The notes beneath the pieces were generated by a model. It made no database searches. It saw only the letters and a program-made list of their open reading frames with translations, and was not told the origin of the DNA. Positions 26,051-35,349 of a stretch of 64,000 nucleotides of DNA are shown here, in pieces (position 1 is the first letter of the stretch; each line of letters starts with the position of its first letter). This stretch comes from Chryseobacterium daeguense DSM 19388 (GTDB taxonomy: Bacteria; Bacteroidota; Bacteroidia; Flavobacteriales; Weeksellaceae): the NCBI RefSeq assembly GCF_000430825.1, contig NZ_AUMT01000014.1, positions 1-64,000 of the forward strand, given 5' to 3'. A program made the translations under genes and the position numbers.

Positions 26051-27049
26051 ATGATAAAAATAGGCAACATAGAACTGCCGGAATTTCCGCTTTTACTTGC
26101 ACCGATGGAGGATGTAAGCGATCCGCCTTTCAGAAGGCTTTGCAAAATGCATGGCGCAGATTTGATGTACTCGGAATTTATTTCTTCAGAAGGGCTTATT
26201 CGTGATGCGATCAAGAGCAGAAAAAAGCTGGATATTTTTGATTATGAAAGACCAGTAGGAATCCAGATTTTTGGTGGAGACGAAGAAGCTATGGCTATGT
26301 CTGCAAGAATTGTGGAAACGGTAAACCCTGACCTTGTTGATATTAATTTTGGATGTCCAGTAAAAAAAGTAGTTTGTAAAGGTGCCGGTGCCGGTGTCTT
26401 AAAAGATATTGACCTGATGGTTCGCCTTACAAAAGCCGTAGTAAGGTCTACAAGCCTGCCGGTAACTGTGAAAACCCGTTTAGGCTGGGACAGCACTTCC
26501 ATTAATATAGATGAAGTGGCTGAACGTCTTCAGGAAACAGGCATCAAAGCGTTGACAATCCACGCCAGAACACGTGCACAAATGTATAAAGGTGAAGCAG
26601 ACTGGGAACATATTTCAAGAATTAAACAAAATCCGAATATCGAAATACCTATTTTTGGGAATGGTGATATTGATTCTCCTGAAAAAGCTTTGGAATACAA
26701 ACAAAAATACGCCTGTGACGGAATCATGATTGGTCGTGCAGCCATTGGCTACCCATGGATTTTTAATGAAATCAAACATTTCTTTAAGACCGGAGAGCAT
26801 CTTCCTGCCCCAACTATTGATGACAGGTTACTTGCCGTTCGCCAGCATGCAGAGTGGAGCGCAGAATGGAAAGGTGAAAAGCTGGGGCTGATTGAGATGA
26901 GACAGCATTACAGCAATTATTTCAGAGGAGTTCCTCATTTTAAAGATTTCAGAAAGAAGTTTCTAGAAGTTTTCACTTTAGAAGAAATGGATGCTTTGAT
27001 TAAAGAAACCCAAGAGTTTTATACAGAATATTTAGCTCAGCAGGTATAA
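26051..27049 (+). CDS. dusB: tRNA-dihydrouridine synthase (DusB type)
   Basis: The 332-aa enzyme reduces specific uridines in the tRNA D-loop with FMN and NADPH. The TIM-barrel motifs are present: LLLAPMEDVSDPPFR at the start, DINFGCPVKKV with the catalytic Cys, VTVKTRLGWD, LTIHARTRAQMYKG and GNGDI...GIMIGRAAIGYPWIF. The length is normal. A -7 box ends only 4 nt before the ATG. It converges on deoC and shares a two-way terminator with it. Confidence 0.95.
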   Translation: MIKIGNIELPEFPLLLAPMEDVSDPPFRRLCKMHGADLMYSEFISSEGLIRDAIKSRKKLDIFDYERPVGIQIFGGDEEAMAMSARIVETVNPDLVDINFGCPVKKVVCKGAGAGVLKDIDLMVRLTKAVVRSTSLPVTVKTRLGWDSTSINIDEVAERLQETGIKALTIHARTRAQMYKGEADWEHISRIKQNPNIEIPIFGNGDIDSPEKALEYKQKYACDGIMIGRAAIGYPWIFNEIKHFFKTGEHLPAPTIDDRLLAVRQHAEWSAEWKGEKLGLIEMRQHYSNYFRGVPHFKDFRKKFLEVFTLEEMDALIKETQEFYTEYLAQQV

Positions 27050-27055
27050 ATAAAA

Positions 27056-27079
27056 AACCCATCAAATTATTGATGGGTT
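27056..27079. terminator. Bidirectional terminator between dusB and deoC
   Basis: AACCCATCAA/TTGATGGGTT perfect hairpin, T-rich on both sides (TCTCTTTTG rightward, TTTTTTATTT leftward). Confidence 0.85.
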
Positions 27080-27113
27080 CTCTTTTGCATTATCATTAAT
27101 AAATGATTATTTT

Positions 27114-27860
27114 TTAATATCCTTCTGATGAAGCAGACTGATTTTTAATTAAAGCCAATGCTGAAGAAGTTCCTATTCTTTTTACGCCCATACTGATCAT
27201 TTTTTCGGCATCTTCTGGAGTTCTTACGCCCCCTGCTGCTTTCACAGGAAGTTTTCCGGCATTGTCCAGCATTATTTTTATGCCTTCAAATGTTGCTCCG
27301 TTAGGCTTTCCTCCGGTAGTTTCATAAAAGCCTGTTGAAGATTTTACAAAAATTTTCGATAGATCGTTTTCAGAAAAATTTTCTTCTGCCCAATTGGAAA
27401 TATTTTTAGTAAGATCAGCAATCTGTTCATCATGTAAAGCCGCAATTTCGATAATCCATTTCGCAGTTTTATTATGCTGCATGCACAACTTTGTGCATTT
27501 TACAAATTCTTCTTTTACTAAATCCAGATCTCCTTTCAGGTAAGCATTATAATTAATGACAAAATCTAATTCATCCGCCCCGTCGTCAATTGCTTTTGAG
27601 GCTTCTGCAATTTTTTCATCAATGGAATACGGTCCTTCATGAAAACCAATTACAGTTCCTACCACAACATTTGAATTCTTTTCTTTAACAAATTGTTTGA
27701 TTTCAGATACATAATCCGGGCGGATCATTACGGCAAAAATTCCGTTATCTATCGCTTCCTGGGTAAGATCTTTGTCTTTTTTTAAAGTTTCTTCATCTGA
27801 CAGCCCCGATTGTGCGGGCGTTTTCAAATAAGTGGAATCCAAATATTGAGCAATGTTCAT
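27114..27860 (-). CDS. deoC: Deoxyribose-phosphate aldolase
   Basis: DeoC splits 2-deoxyribose-5-phosphate into acetaldehyde and glyceraldehyde-3-phosphate, allowing deoxynucleosides to feed glycolysis. The 248-aa protein has the Schiff-base Lys173 in FVKSSTGF, the second lysine Lys207 in VKAAGGVR, and DELDFVINYN. It ends SASSEGY, so the C-terminal Tyr important in E. coli DeoC is kept. It is the second gene of a tight pair, 6 nt after an Lrp-type regulator, suggesting regulator and enzyme are coexpressed. Confidence 0.96.
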   Translation of the reverse strand: MNIAQYLDSTYLKTPAQSGLSDEETLKKDKDLTQEAIDNGIFAVMIRPDYVSEIKQFVKEKNSNVVVGTVIGFHEGPYSIDEKIAEASKAIDDGADELDFVINYNAYLKGDLDLVKEEFVKCTKLCMQHNKTAKWIIEIAALHDEQIADLTKNISNWAEENFSENDLSKIFVKSSTGFYETTGGKPNGATFEGIKIMLDNAGKLPVKAAGGVRTPEDAEKMISMGVKRIGTSSALALIKNQSASSEGY

Positions 27861-27866
27861 GATCTG

Positions 27867-28337
27867 TTATACTTTCAATTGTCTGTAAATACCTTGCTCC
27901 AAAGATATGAAAGTTTCTGTTCTTGTAACGCCTTTTAGTTTCTGAAGTTTGCTAAGAATCTGCATTAGATGGTCATTATCTTTACAAAGAACTTTTAAGA
28001 AAATTGTATAATTTCCGGTGGTGTAATGAGCTTCCACTACTTCATTGATATCTTTTAAAGATTTTACCACATCAGGATAATGACTTGGCTGATCCAAAAA
28101 TACGCCAATGTATGAAATCACCTTGTATCCGATTTTCTTAGGATTTAAGAATGAAATTGAGTTTTCAATAACTCCGGCATGCTCCAGCTTTTTAATTCTC
28201 TGGTGAACGGCAGTTGTTGAAATTCCAACATTTTTCGAAATGTGAGCTAATGATGTTTTAGCGTTATCCATCAACATATAGATGATTTCTTTGTCGATTG
28301 AATCTAAATGGTAGTTTGTGTTGCTTGAATTTTTCAT
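27867..28337 (-). CDS. Lrp/AsnC family transcriptional regulator
   Basis: The 156-aa protein has the family layout: an N-terminal winged helix-turn-helix (LDSIDKEIIYMLMDNAKTSL, then HISKNVGISTTAVHQRIKKLE) and a C-terminal RAM effector domain (about 70-150, with AHYTTGNYTIFLKVLC). Such proteins form octamer-like rings and respond to amino acids or other small molecules. It is the first gene of a two-gene operon with deoC. It may sense a metabolite linked to nucleoside catabolism or may only share a promoter. Ligand unknown. Confidence 0.93.
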   Translation of the reverse strand: MKNSSNTNYHLDSIDKEIIYMLMDNAKTSLAHISKNVGISTTAVHQRIKKLEHAGVIENSISFLNPKKIGYKVISYIGVFLDQPSHYPDVVKSLKDINEVVEAHYTTGNYTIFLKVLCKDNDHLMQILSKLQKLKGVTRTETFISLEQGIYRQLKV

Positions 28338-28380
28338 TTTCTACTTTTTTTTATTATTTATGTTTTTACTAATGTTTTTT

Positions 28381-29316
28381 TTATAAATCTTTGAGCTTTA
28401 CAAAAACCGGATAATGATCGCTGTAACCTCCCAAATACCTGGTGCCTGCATACGTTCGGAAGGGTCTGCCTTCAAATTTCCTGTCCCGGCTGCTGAGCTT
28501 TTCAGAATTGAATATTTTCGCTTCCTGAAATGACAGAGCAGAATTACCATTGAAGAAAGACTTCGATAATATGATCTGGTCATACAGCAGTCCAGATTTA
28601 TAATGAAAAGTAGAATAATTTCTTGTGGAAAACAACTGCTGGAAGGGGTTTTCTAAAACCTTCGTGTGCACGTTGTCATAGAGAATTTTTACTAAATTTT
28701 CATCATCTGGGTTTTCGTTAAAATCACCACACAAGATTACATGTTCTTTCTCTTCATTGACAATATTCAGAATCCGCCCCCGGATCTCGTTCAGTATAAA
28801 GGCTCTTTTTGGCTTATTAATGTCTTTTTCTCGCTTGGAGGGAAGATGGGCGATAAAAACATTAATACTCTCTCCTTTATATTTCACTTTTGAATAAAGT
28901 ACATCCCTAGTTGTGTCGTAGTTTTCTGTGTTTTTGTTTATAATCTCAAAGAAGAATGTAATAGTTTGTGAATCTATTACCTCTACTTTACTTTTATCAA
29001 ATAATAATGCTACATCTACCTTTCTTTCGTCCATGGAATTGTAGTGGATGATTCCATATCCTGAATTAAAAGGTTCTTTCTGCACAAGATCTTCCAAGAC
29101 TTTCCTTCCGGAAACTTCTGACAGACCTATCATAAACGGCAATACGCCATTTTCCTCCTTCATCAGCTGAAAGGCATGTGATATTTTAAAGAGCTTGTTC
29201 TGATATTTTCTCTGATCCCAATTTCTCAGCCCTGATATTGTAGGGTCTGACTTATGTTTTGGCATTGGATCCGGTAAAAATAAATTTTCAACGTTGTAAA
29301 AACTGAACAGCTCCAT
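28381..29316 (-). CDS. Endonuclease/exonuclease/phosphatase family protein
   Basis: Start is placed at the ATG complementary to 29314-29316, as the two preceding codons are GTG and TTG. The 311-aa protein carries the EEP metal-site motifs: SFYNVENLF at the N terminus, GLSEV (metal-binding Glu), FIAHLPSKR, CGDFNENPDD and SDHYPVFVKL (catalytic Asp-His) at the C terminus. Families with this fold cut DNA, RNA or phospho-lipids; the exact substrate cannot be set. No signal peptide is visible, so it is probably cytoplasmic. Confidence 0.92.
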   Translation of the reverse strand: MELFSFYNVENLFLPDPMPKHKSDPTISGLRNWDQRKYQNKLFKISHAFQLMKEENGVLPFMIGLSEVSGRKVLEDLVQKEPFNSGYGIIHYNSMDERKVDVALLFDKSKVEVIDSQTITFFFEIINKNTENYDTTRDVLYSKVKYKGESINVFIAHLPSKREKDINKPKRAFILNEIRGRILNIVNEEKEHVILCGDFNENPDDENLVKILYDNVHTKVLENPFQQLFSTRNYSTFHYKSGLLYDQIILSKSFFNGNSALSFQEAKIFNSEKLSSRDRKFEGRPFRTYAGTRYLGGYSDHYPVFVKLKDL

Positions 29317-29688
29317 CAACACGCTTTTCTTGTTTAATCAAAATTTACATCTTAATTCTGGTGTAAATTTATTATTTTTTTTTATATATCCTCAATTTTT
29401 TTGTAAAATTTTCACATTAATTTTGAGATATAAAATTTAGTTTAAACTAAAAACAACAATAAAAATACTTTATTTGGTTAAAAAAATTAATAACTTTTAC
29501 GTATCAGTCGTTAATATTAATTAAAAAAAATCCGTAAAAACAATCTTCAACAGTATAAAAATTAATTTTATTATTCTAAAGTTAATTTAATTTTAACCAT
29601 AAATTAAATAATAGCAATTTTCATTCCATTTTTAATTTAAATAAATAAAAAGTGAAAAAAAAAAACGCTTAACTGATAAAAAAAGCAA
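29317..29688. other. AT-rich gap, nothing recognised
   Basis: This 372-bp stretch between the EEP gene and the end of trmD is very AT-rich with long A and T runs. No hairpin terminator, repeat, small gene or TAnnTTTG box was found. Confidence 0.5.
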
Positions 29689-30366
29689 CTAATTTCCTAA
29701 TAAATCAGGACGTTTCTCTTTGGTAATTCTCACCGCTTCATCATGGCGCCATTCTTCAATCTTACCAAAGTTGCCGCTTAAAAGTATTTTTGGAACTTCC
29801 AGTCCCTTGTAAACTTCCGGTCTTGTATAGATGGGTGGCGAAAGAAGATCATCCTGAAAACTATCAGTCAATGCACTTTGCTCATCATTCAGAACACCCG
29901 GAAGCAGGCGGATAACAGAATCTGCAAGCACACAGGCCGCAAGCTCACCACCGGTAAGTACATAATCACCAATAGAAATTTCTTTAGTGATATGAAGATC
30001 CCTAACACGCTGGTCTATTCCTTTATAATGACCACATAAGAAAATCAGATTATTTTTAATGGATAATGTATTTGCAATTTTCTGATTTAATGTAATTCCG
30101 TCCGGTGTAAGGTAAATAACCTCATCATACTCCCTCTGAGATTTCAGTTCCGAGATGCATTTATCCAGAGGCTCCACCATCATTACCATTCCAGCACCGC
30201 CGCCGTAAGGTTCATCATCAATCTGCCTGTGTTTATTGACAGCCCAGTCTCTCAGATGATGAAAATGCACTTCTGCCAGTCCTTTATCCACTGCCCTTTT
30301 CAAAATAGAAGTTCTGAACGGGCTTTCCATCAGCTCCGGAAGTACGCTTATAATATCAATTCTCAT
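29689..30366 (-). CDS. trmD: tRNA (guanine-37-N1) methyltransferase
   Basis: TrmD methylates G37 next to the anticodon using S-adenosylmethionine and prevents frameshifting; it is essential in many bacteria. The 225-aa length fits. The trefoil-knot motifs are visible: [13 protein letters not shown] at the start, [24 protein letters not shown] and [16 protein letters not shown]. The ATG overlaps the end of the upstream dehydrogenase gene by 4 nt, indicating translational coupling. The usual partners rimM, rpsP and rplS are absent here. Confidence 0.96.
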   Translation of the reverse strand: MRIDIISVLPELMESPFRTSILKRAVDKGLAEVHFHHLRDWAVNKHRQIDDEPYGGGAGMVMMVEPLDKCISELKSQREYDEVIYLTPDGITLNQKIANTLSIKNNLIFLCGHYKGIDQRVRDLHITKEISIGDYVLTGGELAACVLADSVIRLLPGVLNDEQSALTDSFQDDLLSPPIYTRPEVYKGLEVPKILLSGNFGKIEEWRHDEAVRITKEKRPDLLGN

Positions 30367-31625
30367 TGTAATGTTTCGTTTTTCTTATTCGGCAAAATTA
30401 TTAATCTTAAGGAAGAATCTTTGTTAAAATAGCTCCACATCCAGTTGAAGAACACGGCAAGCTTATTTCTTACACTCAGAATGAGCATTAAGTGCAAAAA
30501 CATCCAAAAATACCAGGCAAATAATCCCTGAAATTTTATAAACGGTAAATCCACTACTGCCCTGTGCTTCCCGATGGTTGCCAGTGATCCTTTATCATCG
30601 TATTCATATTCCTCCCATTCGCTTGTGCTTTTTTTCAAAAGATTTTTGCCTAAATTCTTTGCCTGATTAATTGCTACATTGGCAACCTGCGGGTGTCCCT
30701 GCGGGTATTTAGGGGTTTCCATATAAGAGATATCACCAATTGCAAAAATATTGCTGTAGCCTTTTACTTTATTATATCGGTCAACGATATACCTGTTTTT
30801 TACCAGATTTTCCGCCGGAAATCCTTCCACTACGTTACCTGTAACTCCGGCTGCCCAGATTACATTATTAGAAGGAATTGTTTTTCCGCTTTTCATGAAA
30901 ACTTTATCACCATCATAATCCGTAACATATTCCTGGCTTAGAAAAGTAACTCCTAAATCTTTCAGATATTTTTCAGATTTTTCCTGAGCTTCAGGACTCA
31001 TTACCGCCAACGGCTTCTCTGTAGAGCTTACCAGAATAATCTGAAGATGATCAAAATTCATATAAGGATAATCTCTGGGAAGAATTTCTTTTTTCATCTC
31101 TGCAAAAGCACCGGCCAGTTCTACACCAGTCGGTCCGCTTCCTACGATTACGATATTCCAGTTTCCGTCATCACTACGCCTTTTCTCGATGATTAATTTT
31201 TCGAAAGTCATTAAAACATGGTTCCTGATGCTTATGGCTTCCTGGGTATTTTTCATTCCGAAAGCTTTGCCTTCAAGATCTTTGTTTCCGAAAAAATTGG
31301 TTTTGCATCCGGTAGCGATCACCAGCTTATCATAGCTGAAGTCTGCTTCTTCAGTAATTACCTTATTATTAATAGTATCAATCTGTTTAACCTCGGTAAG
31401 ACGAAACTGTGTGTTTCTGGAACGCTGAAAAATTTTTCTGAAAGGAAAAGAAATATTGGATGGTTCTATCCTTCCACACGCCACCTGATAGAAAAGAGGC
31501 TGAAACATGTGATGGTTTACCCTATCCAGAACAATTACTTTTTTGTTCTTATTATTCAATGTTTTCGCAAGCTGCAGCCCCGCAAAACCTCCTCCTATGA
31601 TGATGATCTTTTCGCGTGTTTCCAT
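30363..31625 (-). CDS. Type II NADH dehydrogenase-like FAD oxidoreductase
   Basis: Start chosen at METREK (ATG complementary to 31623-31625) because a perfect -7 box lies 6 nt upstream of it. The 420-aa protein has two dinucleotide-binding folds: [13 protein letters not shown] for FAD near the N terminus and [20 protein letters not shown] for NADH. It also has [11 protein letters not shown], and a C-terminal hydrophobic stretch ([17 protein letters not shown]) that anchors NDH-2 enzymes to the membrane. It likely oxidises NADH and reduces quinone without pumping protons. It is translationally coupled to trmD. Confidence 0.93.
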   Translation of the reverse strand: METREKIIIIGGGFAGLQLAKTLNNKNKKVIVLDRVNHHMFQPLFYQVACGRIEPSNISFPFRKIFQRSRNTQFRLTEVKQIDTINNKVITEEADFSYDKLVIATGCKTNFFGNKDLEGKAFGMKNTQEAISIRNHVLMTFEKLIIEKRRSDDGNWNIVIVGSGPTGVELAGAFAEMKKEILPRDYPYMNFDHLQIILVSSTEKPLAVMSPEAQEKSEKYLKDLGVTFLSQEYVTDYDGDKVFMKSGKTIPSNNVIWAAGVTGNVVEGFPAENLVKNRYIVDRYNKVKGYSNIFAIGDISYMETPKYPQGHPQVANVAINQAKNLGKNLLKKSTSEWEEYEYDDKGSLATIGKHRAVVDLPFIKFQGLFAWYFWMFLHLMLILSVRNKLAVFFNWMWSYFNKDSSLRLIILPNKKNETLQ

Positions 31626-31631
31626 AGTACA

Positions 31632-31681
31632 CAAATTTACTGATTTTATTTAGCATTTAGCAGTGAAAAAAGTTAGTTTTG
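31632..31681. promoter_or_regulatory. Divergent promoter pair for NDH-2 and GH25 genes
   Basis: Leftward TAAATTTG at 31632-31639 lies 6 nt from the NDH-2 ATG. Rightward TAGTTTTG at 31674-31681 lies 9 nt from the lysozyme ATG. Both match TAnnTTTG. Confidence 0.6.
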
Positions 31682-31690
31682 CAAAACTTT

Positions 31691-32554
31691 ATGACACAAA
31701 AAAAGTACAGCAAAAAGACCGCCAAAAAGATACACCAAAACCGTCGGAAGCATTATTTTTTCCGTCGGAAAATCCTGTTGGCTATTTTAATTATTGCATT
31801 GATAGGGACAGGTTTTTACCTGAAACAATCGGTAAGCTACTATTATGCTATGTACTTTAATAAATTCAAACATAAAAAGCTTCACAATACCGAAATTGAA
31901 GCATTAAGAATTCAGAAAATCCTTTCTGATAATCTTGATAAAACCTATGGTTTCGACATTTCTCATTACCAAAACCGGGAAGATATAAGCTGGGACAGCC
32001 TGAGCATCGGTAATAAAACCATTCCGCTGGAATTTGTGGTGATGCGTGCAACGATGGGCAACAGAAGTGCCGATAAGCATTTTGATGAGTTTTGGGAACA
32101 GGCAAAAAAACACAATCTGATCCGTGGAGCGTATCACTTTTACAGGGCGGATGAAGATCCTGTGGTACAGGCCAATAATTTCCTGGAAAATGTAAAGCTG
32201 GAGAGCGGTGACCTTCCGCCAATTCTTGATATTGAAAAGATACCAAAACGAAAAACCAACAAAAAACTAATTGAAGACTTAAAGGTCTGGTGCAAAATCG
32301 TGGAAGAAACTTACGGTGAAAAACCAATCATTTACACCTATTATCATTATTATAAAGATTTCCTGAAAGGCGAGTTTGACGATTATCCGCTCTGGCTGGC
32401 CAATTACAACGATGTTCCTACCCCATCACCCGATGACAACTGGGATTTCTGGCAGTTTACAGAAAACGGAATCGTGCATGGGATTAATACAAAGGTTGAT
32501 CTGGATATTTATAATGGAAGTTTATGGTCTTTGAAAAGATTGACTTTGGATTGA
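31691..32554 (+). CDS. Glycoside hydrolase family 25 muramidase, membrane-anchored
   Basis: Start is the ATG at 31691, 9 nt after a TAGTTTTG box; a TTG at 31679 lies within that box. The 287-aa protein has a very basic N terminus, one membrane anchor (about 28-47: ILLAILIIALIGTGFYL) and a periplasmic GH25 domain. Marker motifs are YGFDISHYQ, VVMRATMG, GAYHFYR, LPPILDIEKI with the catalytic acidic residues, PLWLANYN and WDFWQFTENG. The enzyme should cleave the MurNAc-GlcNAc bond of peptidoglycan, in turnover or remodelling. Confidence 0.93.
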   Translation: MTQKKYSKKTAKKIHQNRRKHYFFRRKILLAILIIALIGTGFYLKQSVSYYYAMYFNKFKHKKLHNTEIEALRIQKILSDNLDKTYGFDISHYQNREDISWDSLSIGNKTIPLEFVVMRATMGNRSADKHFDEFWEQAKKHNLIRGAYHFYRADEDPVVQANNFLENVKLESGDLPPILDIEKIPKRKTNKKLIEDLKVWCKIVEETYGEKPIIYTYYHYYKDFLKGEFDDYPLWLANYNDVPTPSPDDNWDFWQFTENGIVHGINTKVDLDIYNGSLWSLKRLTLD

Positions 32555-32590
32555 TTTATTTTCTTCGTATTATAAATTTTTAATTAAGTT

Positions 32591-32700
32591 TTGGCTAAAG
32601 CCAATTTGTTTTTATATTCTTTTAAACGGGCTAAAGCCCGCTCCTATTGATGCAGGATATTGTGCAGTCTCTCGCTGATTTTGCTGATTACGCAGATGAT
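32591..32700. repeat. Intergenic repeat cluster
   Basis: Two related palindromes, TTGGCTAAAGCCAA (32591-32604) and CGGGCTAAAGCCCG (32627-32640), are followed by copy 2 of the CGCTGATTTTGCTGATTACG repeat (32671-32697). The GH25 gene ends upstream and the GNAT gene ends downstream. Such GGCTAAAGCC units look like REP-type elements. Confidence 0.6.
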
Positions 32701-32775
32701 TGGGTCTATTTTAGGATAAATCTTGTGCTTAATTTTGGAATATTTGTACAATTTTGTGAATCTGCGCTTTAAGGG

Positions 32776-33903
32776 TCATTTAAAAGGCTTTCTTTGGATC
32801 CATTCCGTTTTTGGGGAAAGTGACGGGAAAATATTTTTCATAAAAGGATTTACCATTAAATTATTATGCTTTATCAAACCAAATATCTCAACAGGCTCTG
32901 CACCAATGGTAGATTTTATTTCTAAAGCCGTTCTTCCGAAAATTATCCTGTTAAATTTATTATCAATGGAAAATTCTACCATATCCAAAAGCATATTCAG
33001 GTAAAGCTGTTTTTCCTTCTGAAGTTCTTTGTGATATCCTAAAAAGTAGGTGTCAATGTCTTTATTATTTAAAATTAAGGTGTAAAAACCAATTAGTTTT
33101 CCATTTAAAAAATAACCGAAAACTTTAAAATTTTCATCTAAATTTTCCTTCATACTTTCAAAATGATTTTCAGGAAGAAAAAAAGTATTGAACGGCGCGT
33201 TTTCGGCTACATTCTGATAAAGAAAATTCATTTCTTTCTGATGTATTTTTATGGCACTAAGACCCAGCTCGATGGTTTCCACTCCGATAAGCTTCTTGCG
33301 TGCTGCTTTGGCGCGTGTTCTGTATTTTGTTGAAAAATCATTTAAATAATCATTAAAGCAAGACCAATGATTTCTCAGCTTGAGAATCATTGTTGGCTGT
33401 ACGGAAAACCTAAAGTAAGACTGATGTGTTTTATTCTGAAAAAAATTAACCAGGTTCTGCTGATAATCCTTATAAATAATCATGGACGTTTTCCGAATCT
33501 CTTTCTGCATTTTTAAGACGGCTTCATCTAAAAGGGGAACAATTTGATCAAGATTAATTTTCGAAGCATCAATATAAAATCCGTTCTGCCCGGTGAGCAT
33601 ATTATTTCCCAGGATCATAACATCTCTGCTGAATTGCTTCGCTGCAAGATTTTTTATACTGCACCAGACCTCATTTTTTTGAAAAGTAGCGTGCCGCTGA
33701 AAGCTGAGATATTGAAATAAAGCCCCGCCGACTAAAGTTTCCTCATGAAAAAATCCCATGAAAAAACATTCCATATTTTGTGGTTTTGCCGTTTCAAGAA
33801 CCCGGAAATATTCTTTTGAGAGCATAATATTATGATCTCCAATTACATCGTTCCACTTTTCGGGAAGCGCAGAAGCTGTCTTATAAATTTTTAAACCAAA
33901 CAT
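32776..33903 (-). CDS. GNAT/FemAB-like acyltransferase
   Basis: Start is set at the ATG complementary to 33901-33903, since the longer frame runs through the terminator of the upstream gene. The 375-aa protein has a C-terminal GNAT-like domain (about 180-375, with FKVFGYFLNGKLIGFYTLIL). An N-terminal half of similar build gives it the two-domain layout of FemAB or COG3146-type acyltransferases. The donor and acceptor cannot be determined. There is no signal peptide. Its T-run-adjacent start suggests expression by readthrough from the DUF1761 gene. Confidence 0.72.
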   Translation of the reverse strand: MFGLKIYKTASALPEKWNDVIGDHNIMLSKEYFRVLETAKPQNMECFFMGFFHEETLVGGALFQYLSFQRHATFQKNEVWCSIKNLAAKQFSRDVMILGNNMLTGQNGFYIDASKINLDQIVPLLDEAVLKMQKEIRKTSMIIYKDYQQNLVNFFQNKTHQSYFRFSVQPTMILKLRNHWSCFNDYLNDFSTKYRTRAKAARKKLIGVETIELGLSAIKIHQKEMNFLYQNVAENAPFNTFFLPENHFESMKENLDENFKVFGYFLNGKLIGFYTLILNNKDIDTYFLGYHKELQKEKQLYLNMLLDMVEFSIDNKFNRIIFGRTALEIKSTIGAEPVEIFGLIKHNNLMVNPFMKNIFPSLSPKTEWIQRKPFK

Positions 33904-33930
33904 AAAAAAAGGCCACGCAAATGTAGCCTT
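33904..33930 (-). terminator. Terminator whose T run abuts the GNAT start codon
   Basis: Minus-strand AAGGCTAC/GTGGCCTT hairpin (33909-33930, one U.G pair) followed by seven Ts that end directly at the next ATG. Confidence 0.75.
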
Positions 33931-33951
33931 ATCTTTTAGAAAATAGTACAA

Positions 33952-34467
33952 TTATTTTTGTGTCACCCAATGAAATCCGTCTACAGCATACCAGCCACAG
34001 ATAATACCTCCCATTATAGTAATGGTAAGCGTCCAGTAACCTGTATTGATCATGGTGTATTTCCAAGATTTCCTTTCAAACATGGAATTGATGGCGATCA
34101 TAGGAAACACAAAGAAAATTCCCGCCATGAAAGAATGTAAAGCTCCGTGTCCAAAAGACCGGAAAGCCATTCCGTAATCTTTCATAAAAGCAGCGTAAGA
34201 TGCTTTAGCGTTCATTTCGTCCCCTCCTACCATTCCCATTGCACCAAACTGGTGAATAGTGACCATCTGAAGGAAAAATGCCATCAATAAGGATAAAATA
34301 ATAGAAAAAATAAAAACGCCCATCATCTGGCCTTTCATTTTATCTTTCGTAAGGCCGGCTTCCTGCATCCATACTGTGCCGAAAAGCTTCGGGTGATACC
34401 AGATAAATCCCGTTATTAAAGGAATAAGTGCGGCTACAAAAATAGCCCATAAGTTAATTTGCATCAT
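33952..34467 (-). CDS. DUF1761 membrane protein
   Basis: The 171-aa protein fits DUF1761: GFIWYHPKLFGTVWMQEAGL near the N terminus and four hydrophobic helices (about 7-25, 47-68, 110-128 and 140-160). It sits in the inner membrane; the family has no established function. A -7 box TATCTTTG lies at 34534-34541, about 66 nt upstream. A terminator lies between it and the next gene. Confidence 0.85.
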   Translation of the reverse strand: MMQINLWAIFVAALIPLITGFIWYHPKLFGTVWMQEAGLTKDKMKGQMMGVFIFSIILSLLMAFFLQMVTIHQFGAMGMVGGDEMNAKASYAAFMKDYGMAFRSFGHGALHSFMAGIFFVFPMIAINSMFERKSWKYTMINTGYWTLTITIMGGIICGWYAVDGFHWVTQK

Positions 34468-34622
34468 AGTTTTAATTTTAAAATAAGCTTAATATAAAGC
34501 TACATTAAAAAACGATACAAAATACATTTAAATCAAAGATATTTGACATTTAACTAAAATATCACAAATAAAATGATATTTATAGGATAATATTTTAAAA
34601 CAATCAATATTTAATTGTTATT

Positions 34623-35249
34623 TTAAAATATATAACCAAAAGCATTTTGAATAAAGCTCCATGACTTTTGGGGTTCTGTAATAGAAAAGTAAATCATTTG
34701 TAGTATTCCGGGTAAAAATTCCAATATCAGAGCAAAAACAGGAATCAAAAGATACATAATAACCGGAAATCTGAGCTTAAAAGAAAATTCTTTGATCATC
34801 GCTCTCCAGATCAATCTCATTCTTTCCCTTTCATGCCATAAAATAAGAAAGCACAGAATAAAATATCCGGTAAATCTCCTTGCAAAACCCATGGCCAGAC
34901 CTTCAGGCATAAAGCTGACATCCATCAATATGATATTTGCCGCAATCGGAATAAAAAAGAAGACACCCAGAATAACGGTCCTGTGAAAGAGCAATAAAAC
35001 TGCCGTAATGATCTGGAGAATACCTACCACGGAATTAAAAGGTTCATGATCAAATAAATACCACATCACCCGAAATAATGACAGATCTTTAATGGAAGTT
35101 GCCATCTCTTCCGGTGAAATACCGAACTGACCTACAAAGAGTTTACCAAAACCATAATTGAAAAAAGTAAAGGCCAATAAAAATCGTGAAACCAAAATAA
35201 AATATTCCCAATATTTTTCTTTCGGTACAGTGCGTAATTTAGTAATCAT
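34623..35249 (-). CDS. DoxX-like polytopic membrane protein
   Basis: The 208-aa protein has about five hydrophobic helices. The first part, SRFLLAFTFFNYGFGKLFVG, followed by a helix in GILQIITAVLLLFHRTVILG, resembles the DoxX/DoxD-like layout (FxxxGxxKL in helix 1), though it is longer than a typical DoxX protein. An amphipathic basic segment (RERMRLIWRAMIKEFSFKLR) separates the last helices. Function is unknown. The assignment to DoxX is tentative. Confidence 0.65.
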   Translation of the reverse strand: MITKLRTVPKEKYWEYFILVSRFLLAFTFFNYGFGKLFVGQFGISPEEMATSIKDLSLFRVMWYLFDHEPFNSVVGILQIITAVLLLFHRTVILGVFFFIPIAANIILMDVSFMPEGLAMGFARRFTGYFILCFLILWHERERMRLIWRAMIKEFSFKLRFPVIMYLLIPVFALILEFLPGILQMIYFSITEPQKSWSFIQNAFGYIF

Positions 35250-35302
35250 GATAATAGCTTTTTAGTATTTGTTTATTTAAAAGTTTTCTTGTTACATTTT
35301 CG

Positions 35303-35310
35303 TACTTTTG
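35303..35310 (+). promoter_or_regulatory. -7 box of the ABC-F gene
   Basis: TACTTTTG, giving a leader of about 35 nt before the ATG at 35350. Confidence 0.5.
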
Positions 35311-35349
35311 CGGCTCAATTTTAATTCAAATAAAACCAATTAAATTCCA

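Noticed and set aside
33904..33951. Longer start for the GNAT/FemAB-like gene
   Set aside because: The extension translates the terminator of the upstream DUF1761 gene.
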